From Clostridia bacterium (GTDB lineage: Bacteria; Bacillota; Clostridia; Christensenellales; Borkfalkiaceae): a stretch of DNA of 33,608 bases. Under the pieces are notes generated by a model. That model saw nothing but the letters and a program-made list of their open reading frames with translations, was not told where the DNA came from and made no database searches. Positions 29,402-33,608 of the stretch are shown here, one piece after another. The position numbers and the translations under genes were made by a program. The stretch's first letter is position 1; the number at the start of each line of letters is the position of its first letter. Location of the stretch: the NCBI GenBank assembly GCA_900769545.1, contig CAAGGZ010000027.1, positions 1 through 33,608 of the forward strand, given 5' to 3'.

Positions 29402-29430
29402 TTGACAAGTAAAGGAAAAAGTAGTAAACT
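29402..29430 (+). promoter_or_regulatory. Promoter of the tyrS leader
   Basis: TTGACA (29402-29407), 17-base spacer, TAAACT (29425-29430). Transcription should start near 29437, about 195 bases before tyrS. Confidence 0.75.
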
Positions 29431-29439
29431 AAATATGTT

Positions 29440-29514
29440 ATGAGAAATTTTTTGAACGTAAACGGGCTTTATTATATTTACGAATACGTCTACCGTACTG
29501 GTGGACAGATTTAA
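29440..29514 (+). CDS. Tyr-rich leader peptide of tyrS
   Basis: A 24-residue frame: ATG at 29440, TAA at 29512-29514. Residues 11-18 are YYIYEYVY, five tyrosines in eight codons (29470-29493), after MRNFLNVNGL and before RTGGQI. No ribosome site lies upstream and the predicted transcript begins about three bases before the ATG, so translation would be leaderless or nearly so. Placed between the tyrS promoter and an intrinsic terminator, it is best read as the sensor of charged tRNA-Tyr in a ribosome-mediated attenuator. The peptide itself is probably not functional. Confidence 0.6.
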   Translation: MRNFLNVNGLYYIYEYVYRTGGQI

Positions 29515-29515
29515 C

Positions 29516-29589
29516 GCGCAGATAAACCGAAGAAAAATTTTTTATTATGAGAGGTAACGGTTTGCGCAAATAAATGCAAGCCGTTTTTT
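29516..29589 (+). promoter_or_regulatory. Antiterminator/terminator switch of tyrS
   Basis: Terminator: AACGGTTTGC (29556-29565) pairs with GCAAGCCGTT (29576-29585, one G-U), followed by a six-T run to 29589. Antiterminator: GCGC (29516-29519) and AAACCG (29524-29529) pair with GCGC (29564-29567) and CGGTTT (29558-29563), ten pairs with a 4-base bulge. Bases 29558-29565 belong to both stems, so only one can form. A ribosome at the leader stop codon (29512) would cover the antiterminator 5' arm; one stalled at the Tyr codons would leave it free. No T-box sequence is present. Confidence 0.6.
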
Positions 29590-29631
29590 ATTTTACTAAA
29601 AAATACATTGACATAAAGAAGGAGAAATATT

Positions 29632-30828
29632 ATGGCAGAAAACGTAATGGACACACTCCGTGCGAGAGGCTTTGTCAAGCAGACGGTGTTTGAAGAAGAA
29701 TTGTACGAAAAGCTCGGTAAAGAAAGCGTACCTTTTTATATCGGGTTTGACCCCACGGCAGATTCGTTGCACGTAGGACACTTTATGCAGCTTATTGCTA
29801 TGCACCACATGCAGAAAGCAGGACATAAGCCTATCATTTTGATTGGCGGCGGTACGGCGATGGTTGGCGACCCTTCGGGCAGAACGGATATGCGTTCGAT
29901 GATGACCAAGGAAACCATTCGTCATAACGTGGAATGTTTTAAAAAGCAGATGTCCCGTTTTATTAGCTTTGAAGGGGATAATGCGGCGATTATCGTGGAT
30001 AACGGCGATTGGTTGCTCAATCTTAACTATATCGATTTCTTGCGTGAAATCGGCGCGCATTTCTCCGTAAACAGAATGCTCTCGGCAGAATGCTTTAAGC
30101 AGCGTTTGGAAAGAGGTCTTTCCTTCCTCGAATTTAACTATATGCTTATGCAGGCGTACGACTTCCTCGTGTTGCACCGTGAATACGGTTGCTCGTTAGA
30201 GCTCGGCGGCGACGACCAGTGGAGTAATATCCTTGCCGGCGCAAACCTTATCCGCGTTAAGGAACAAAAACCTGCGTTTGCGATGACGTTCACGCTGTTG
30301 ACGACTTCGGACGGCAAGAAGATGGGTAAAACGGCAAAGGGCGCGGTTTGGCTTGATGAAAATAAGACAACGCCTTACGAATTTTATCAATACTGGAGAA
30401 ATACGGCGGACGAGGACGTGGAAAAGTGCATGAAGCTCCTTACCTTCCTTCCTTTGGACGAAATCAACGAGCTTTGCGCCCATAAGGACGAGCGTATCAA
30501 TAAGGCAAAGGAAGTGCTTGCTTACGAGCTCACGAAGGAAGTACACGGGGAAGAACAGGCAAACTTGGCGCAAAGTCAGGCGAAAGCGGCGTTCGGCGGC
30601 GGCGCGGCGGAGCTCCTTACAAAGGAAGTTTCCGACGTTGCGACGGTGGTGGACGCTATGGTTGCGGCTGGGATTGCGAAGTCTAAGGGCGAAGGCCGTA
30701 GACTTATCGAGCAGGGCGGTGTTTCGGTAGACGATACGAAGGTTACGGACGCGAATATGCCCATTCCTGCAAACGAATTTGTATTGCATAAGGGTAAGAA
30801 AGTACACGTGAAAATTGTGGTAAAATAA
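29632..30828 (+). CDS. tyrS: Tyrosyl-tRNA synthetase
   Basis: Charges tRNA-Tyr with tyrosine. The 398-residue class I enzyme has YIGFDPTADSLHVGH (36-50) with the HIGH-type HVGH, GDDQWSNI (193-200) for tyrosine binding, the KMSKS-type loop KKMGKT (229-234) and a C-terminal S4 RNA-binding domain (about 335-398, KGEGRRLIEQGGVSVDD). AAGGAG lies 9 bases before the ATG. The 195-base leader contains a Tyr-rich peptide and a terminator, so the gene is likely induced by tyrosine shortage. A strong terminator follows at once, making tyrS a single-gene unit. Confidence 0.96.
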   Translation: MAENVMDTLRARGFVKQTVFEEELYEKLGKESVPFYIGFDPTADSLHVGHFMQLIAMHHMQKAGHKPIILIGGGTAMVGDPSGRTDMRSMMTKETIRHNVECFKKQMSRFISFEGDNAAIIVDNGDWLLNLNYIDFLREIGAHFSVNRMLSAECFKQRLERGLSFLEFNYMLMQAYDFLVLHREYGCSLELGGDDQWSNILAGANLIRVKEQKPAFAMTFTLLTTSDGKKMGKTAKGAVWLDENKTTPYEFYQYWRNTADEDVEKCMKLLTFLPLDEINELCAHKDERINKAKEVLAYELTKEVHGEEQANLAQSQAKAAFGGGAAELLTKEVSDVATVVDAMVAAGIAKSKGEGRRLIEQGGVSVDDTKVTDANMPIPANEFVLHKGKKVHVKIVVK

Positions 30829-30835
30829 AATGGTA

Positions 30836-30876
30836 AGCGCGTAGAGAAAGATGCGTCTTTTCTCTGCGCGCTTTTT
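30836..30876 (+). terminator. Terminator of tyrS
   Basis: Fourteen-pair stem AGCGCGTAGAGAAA with TTTCTCTGCGCGCT-type right arm (30859-30872, one G-U), followed by TTTTT. Confidence 0.85.
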
Positions 30877-30886
30877 GTAGAATAAT

Positions 30887-31519
30887 ATGGAAAAATCAGT
30901 ACGTACGGTTTTTGCTCGTCACGAGAGCGAAAAAATTATAGAAAAATCCCGTTTTTTGACGTATTCCGCGCACGTGGAGAGCGAGGAAGAAGCAAAGGCG
31001 TTTATTGCGGAGATTCGAAGTAAGCATTCTCTCGCAACGCACGTTTGTTTTGCTTTTATTTCGGATAAAATAGGGAATTTGCAACGCTTTTCGGATGACG
31101 GGGAGCCGCAAGGAACGGCAGGCGTTCCTATTTTAGAGGTTTTGAAAGCGAAAAAGCTGTTTGAAACGGCGGTGGCGGTCGTGCGGTACTTTGGCGGTAT
31201 CAAGCTCGGCGCAGGCGGTCTTGTTCGGGCGTATTCGTCCTCGGCGGCGGAGAATCTCGATGGGGCGGATATTCGGGTTTTGGAAATGTGTTCGGAGTAC
31301 GAGCTCACGGTGGAATACACGGGGGTGGATAGTATGCAAAAATACATTTCATCGCGTACATGCTCCCTTCTTTCGATGGATTACGGCGAAAAAGTGACCT
31401 TTAAAATCGCTGTAAAAAAACGGGAAGAGGAGGCGTTTTGCACAGAGCTTGTGGATTATATGCAAGGTAGAGTGAAAATTGAAAAGGGCGTGGAATATTA
31501 CGCTCCGTTTAAAGAATGA
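30887..31519 (+). CDS. YigZ/IMPACT family protein
   Basis: Member of UPF0029 (YigZ in E. coli, YvyE in B. subtilis), possibly RNA- or ribosome-linked; the biochemical role is not settled. The 210-residue protein has the N-terminal domain with KSRFLTYSAHV, THVCFAFI, RFSDDGEPQGTAGVPILEVL and VAVVRYFGGIKLGAGGLVRAYSSSAAE, then a ferredoxin-like C-terminal domain. No ribosome site precedes the ATG, which lies just 11 bases after the tyrS terminator U-run, so its expression signal is unclear. It is followed by an aldo/keto reductase gene after 15 bases. Confidence 0.9.
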   Translation: MEKSVRTVFARHESEKIIEKSRFLTYSAHVESEEEAKAFIAEIRSKHSLATHVCFAFISDKIGNLQRFSDDGEPQGTAGVPILEVLKAKKLFETAVAVVRYFGGIKLGAGGLVRAYSSSAAENLDGADIRVLEMCSEYELTVEYTGVDSMQKYISSRTCSLLSMDYGEKVTFKIAVKKREEEAFCTELVDYMQGRVKIEKGVEYYAPFKE

Positions 31520-31534
31520 TAACAGGAGGAAGTT

Positions 31535-32461
31535 ATGCGATTTTGTAATTTGGGCGGCAGAGAAGCTTCGGCGATTGTAATGGGCTGTATGCGTATTGCG
31601 GACAAACCCGTGGCGCAGGTGGAAAAAGTGATTATTGAAGCCATGCAGGCAGGGGTGAATACCTTTGATCTTGCCGACATTTACGGCGGCGGCAACAGCG
31701 AGGTCGTGTTCGGGGTCTCCATACGCGATTTGGGGGTGCCTCGTAAGGATTATATCGTGCAAACAAAGTGCGGTATAACAAAGGATGCGGAAGGGAAAAT
31801 AGGACTCTTCAATTTTTCGGAAGAGTATATTCTTTCTGCCGTAGATAAGAGCTTGAAACGCCTGAACACCGATTATATCGACGTGCTTTTGCTGCACCGT
31901 CCCGATACGTTGGTGGAGATAGAGGAAGTCGCTTCGGCGTTTGCAAAACTCCGTGAAGAGGGCAAAGTAAAGGCGTTCGGGGTGAGCAATTTTTCCGCTT
32001 CGCAAATGGAGCTTTTCCGCTCGAACGGAATTGAAATTGCGGCAAATCAAATGCAATTTTCCTTGGGGCATACCGCGCCCGTGGACGCAGGTTTTAACGT
32101 AAATATGTACAAACCCGAATCGGTTACGCGCGCAGGCGATTCGATGGAATATTGCCGTGTGCATAATATTCCTATGCAGGCGTGGTCGCCGTTGCAGTAC
32201 GGATTTTTTGAGGGCGTTTTTGTGGGGGATGAGAAGTTCCCTGCATTGAATGCGGAATTAAACCGTTTGGCGGAGAAGTACAACGTAACGCCCACGGCGA
32301 TAGCGTTCGCGTGGATTTTACGCCACCCTGCGTTCAAGCAGGCGGTAACAGGCACAACCTCGCCTAAGCGTATGAAAGAAATCTGTCTCGCAGGCGACAT
32401 AATGCTGACGAGAGAGGAGTGGTATGGGTTATATCTTTCGACAGGAAAGATTTTGCCGTAA
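31535..32461 (+). CDS. Aldo/keto reductase (YdhF-like)
   Basis: NADPH-dependent oxidoreductase with a TIM barrel. The 308-residue protein has the complete catalytic tetrad: D45 and Y50 (NTFDLADIYGGG), K78 (IVQTKCGI) and H121 (VLLLHRPD). NADP-binding regions AWSPLQYG and AVTGTTSPKRM are present. The overall pattern (LGGREASAIVMGCMRI start, LFNFSEEYILSAVDKSLKRL) fits the YdhF subgroup. Substrate unknown. AGGAGG lies before the ATG; probably cotranscribed with the YigZ gene. Confidence 0.92.
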   Translation: MRFCNLGGREASAIVMGCMRIADKPVAQVEKVIIEAMQAGVNTFDLADIYGGGNSEVVFGVSIRDLGVPRKDYIVQTKCGITKDAEGKIGLFNFSEEYILSAVDKSLKRLNTDYIDVLLLHRPDTLVEIEEVASAFAKLREEGKVKAFGVSNFSASQMELFRSNGIEIAANQMQFSLGHTAPVDAGFNVNMYKPESVTRAGDSMEYCRVHNIPMQAWSPLQYGFFEGVFVGDEKFPALNAELNRLAEKYNVTPTAIAFAWILRHPAFKQAVTGTTSPKRMKEICLAGDIMLTREEWYGLYLSTGKILP

Positions 32462-32487
32462 AAAACGGAGAGTAAAGGAGAACCGGA

Positions 32488-33608
32488 ATGAAAACATTTT
32501 GGTCGAAAATTGTAGAATTTTTTAAAGTGCAAAAATGGGCGAAATGGGTTGCGTTCGGCTTGGCTTTTATTGGCGTAGGCGCGGCGGCATTTTTTGTAGG
32601 CTCGTCTGCTGGTGGAAAAGAGGACGGCTCTGCGCCTGAAAGCTCGGTGGAGAGCTCTATTTCCGTGGAGCTTTCTTCGGTAGAGGAAAGTTCGAGCGAG
32701 GAAGAAAGTAGTTCGGTGGATGAACACGTACATGAGTATATTGAAGAAATTATGAAAGCGGCTACTTGTTTAGAGGAAGGAGAGGGGATATTTACCTGCT
32801 CTTGTGGAGATAGCTATACGGCAGAAATTCCTGCACTTGGGCATAATTTTGTTGATGGTGTGTGTACGCTTTGCGGTAAAAAAGTCAGTGAAGGATTGGA
32901 ATATGAGCTGTCTGAAGATGGTACGGGTTATGAGGTTGTGGGAATTGGTACGTGTACAGATACCGATTTGGTGATTCCCTCTATACATAACAATTTGCCT
33001 GTGACGAGTATTGGTGATAGGGCGTTCCGTGATTGTAGCAGATTGACGAGCGTAGAAATCCCCGACAGTGTGACGAGTATTGGTGATAAGGTGTTCCGTG
33101 ATTGTAGCAGTTTGGCGAGCGTGAAAATTGGTGGCGGTTTAGCGAGCATGGGCGATTATGTGTTCTTTGGAAACCGAAGTTTGACAAATATAGAAGTGGA
33201 TGAAAATAACAGCACTTACAAATCTATAGGCGGTAATTTATATACCAAAGACGGCGCAACATTGATACAATATGCCATAGGTAAAGAGGCAACATCATTT
33301 ACTATCCCCGACAGTGTGACGAGTATTGGTGATTATACGTTCTATGGATGTAGCAGATTGACGAGCGTAGAAATCCCCGACAGTGTGACGAGTATTGGTT
33401 GGGGTGCGTTCTTTTATTGTAGCAGATTGACGAGCGTAGAAATCCCCGACAGTGTGACGAGTATTGGTTGGGGTGCGTTCTCTTATTGTAGCAGTTTGGC
33501 GAGCGTGGTTATCCCCGACAGTGTGACGAGTATTGGTTCTTTTGCGTTCGATTCTTGTAGAAGTTTGACGAGTATAGAAGTATCGGAAAATAACAGTGCA
33601 TATAAGTC
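32488..33608 (+). CDS. BspA-like leucine-rich-repeat surface protein, 5' part
   Basis: The frame is open for 373 codons and leaves the window. It begins with a short basic stretch and a transmembrane helix or signal anchor (about 18-38), a Ser/Glu linker (about 45-78) and a Cys/His module (C94, C104, C106, C126, C129; LGHNFVDGVCTLCG) often found in clostridial BspA-like proteins. From about residue 160 LRR_5 units of 23 residues follow, each like IPDSVTSIGxxAFxxCSSLTSV. Such proteins are surface adhesins or binding proteins. AAAGGAG lies 7 bases before the ATG. It is not interrupted in the visible part. Confidence 0.88.
   Translation, partial: MKTFWSKIVEFFKVQKWAKWVAFGLAFIGVGAAAFFVGSSAGGKEDGSAPESSVESSISVELSSVEESSSEEESSSVDEHVHEYIEEIMKAATCLEEGEGIFTCSCGDSYTAEIPALGHNFVDGVCTLCGKKVSEGLEYELSEDGTGYEVVGIGTCTDTDLVIPSIHNNLPVTSIGDRAFRDCSRLTSVEIPDSVTSIGDKVFRDCSSLASVKIGGGLASMGDYVFFGNRSLTNIEVDENNSTYKSIGGNLYTKDGATLIQYAIGKEATSFTIPDSVTSIGDYTFYGCSRLTSVEIPDSVTSIGWGAFFYCSRLTSVEIPDSVTSIGWGAFSYCSSLASVVIPDSVTSIGSFAFDSCRSLTSIEVSENNSAYK
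33304..33579 (+). repeat. 69-base tandem repeats in the BspA-like gene
   Basis: Four consecutive units start at 33304, 33373, 33442 and 33511, each beginning ATCCCCGACAGTGTGACGAG; a diverged unit begins at 33058. The units are nearly identical in DNA sequence as well as protein, pointing to recent duplication or gene conversion. Confidence 0.85.

Noticed and set aside
29431..29590. T-box riboswitch upstream of tyrS
   Set aside because: The conserved AGGGTGGNACCGCG element is absent (nearest is GGTGGACAG at 29500-29508, without ACCGCG) and the leader is too short for stem I plus specifier loop.
225..33187. Many open frames opposite or inside known genes (for example within rsmH, dnaX, murG and the 6453-8066 gene)
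   Set aside because: They have no ribosome sites, biased composition mirroring the real gene, and no recognisable domains; they are shadows of the genes listed.

Overview
The window is a piece of a chromosome from an endospore-forming member of the Firmicutes, most likely an uncultured gut-type Clostridia (something near Christensenellales is my guess; the class is much safer than the order). The evidence is the set of housekeeping gene clusters typical of Firmicutes (rpsF-ssb-rpsR, nadD-yqeK-rsfS, mrnC-rlmB-sigH, dnaX-ybaB-recR), four sets of sporulation-linked genes (sigH, cwlD, spoVACDE, yunB), canonical TTGACA-N17-TATAAT promoters, AGGAGG ribosome sites, and a BspA-like surface protein. 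No tRNA, rRNA, CRISPR array, transposase or phage gene was seen.

Layout. 1-148: start of an unidentified leftward gene with a palindrome-rich promoter. 225-1286: rsmH, leftward. 1371-2415: a small cassette (XRE repressor, DUF4177-type small protein, membrane zinc-ribbon protein) bracketed by near-identical hairpins. 2540-5141: a PlsC-like acyltransferase overlapping a GltS-type glutamate/sodium symporter gene. 5247-8724: leftward rpsF-ssb-rpsR with a probable S6:S18 leader, an unknown membrane-anchored protein, and a purine phosphoribosyltransferase. 8933-11187: recX-birA-nnrD, rightward. 11178-11924: unknown membrane protein, leftward. 12011-13549: nadD-yqeK fusion and rsfS. 13576-15788: small Pro-rich membrane protein, a DeoC-like protein that has lost aldolase residues, and cwlD behind a SigE-like promoter. 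15889-21432: a long rightward run mrnC-rlmB-sigH-dnaX-ybaB-recR-gpsA. 21484-22857: unknown four-helix membrane protein. 23109-24963: spoVAC-spoVAD-spoVAE. 25024-26542: a zinc-ribbon membrane protein and a divergent XRE repressor. 26567-29275: yunB, murG and a WYL-domain regulator, leftward. 29402-30828: tyrS with a regulated leader. 30887-32461: a YigZ family protein and an aldo/keto reductase. 32488-33608: BspA-like leucine-rich-repeat protein, cut by the window end.

The two most interesting things. (1) The tyrS leader encodes a 24-residue peptide with five Tyr codons within eight codons, followed by mutually exclusive antiterminator and terminator stems: the layout of ribosome-mediated (trp-type) attenuation, in a phylum where tyrS is normally controlled by a T-box. 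(2) Two unrelated-looking XRE repressors share one promoter blueprint: a 16-bp palindrome fills the 17-bp spacer of the divergent target promoter, a second copy abuts the repressor's own -10, and the repressor ATG lies six bases after that -10, implying leaderless mRNA. Together with cwlD and the tyrS leader peptide this suggests leaderless translation is used repeatedly in this genome.
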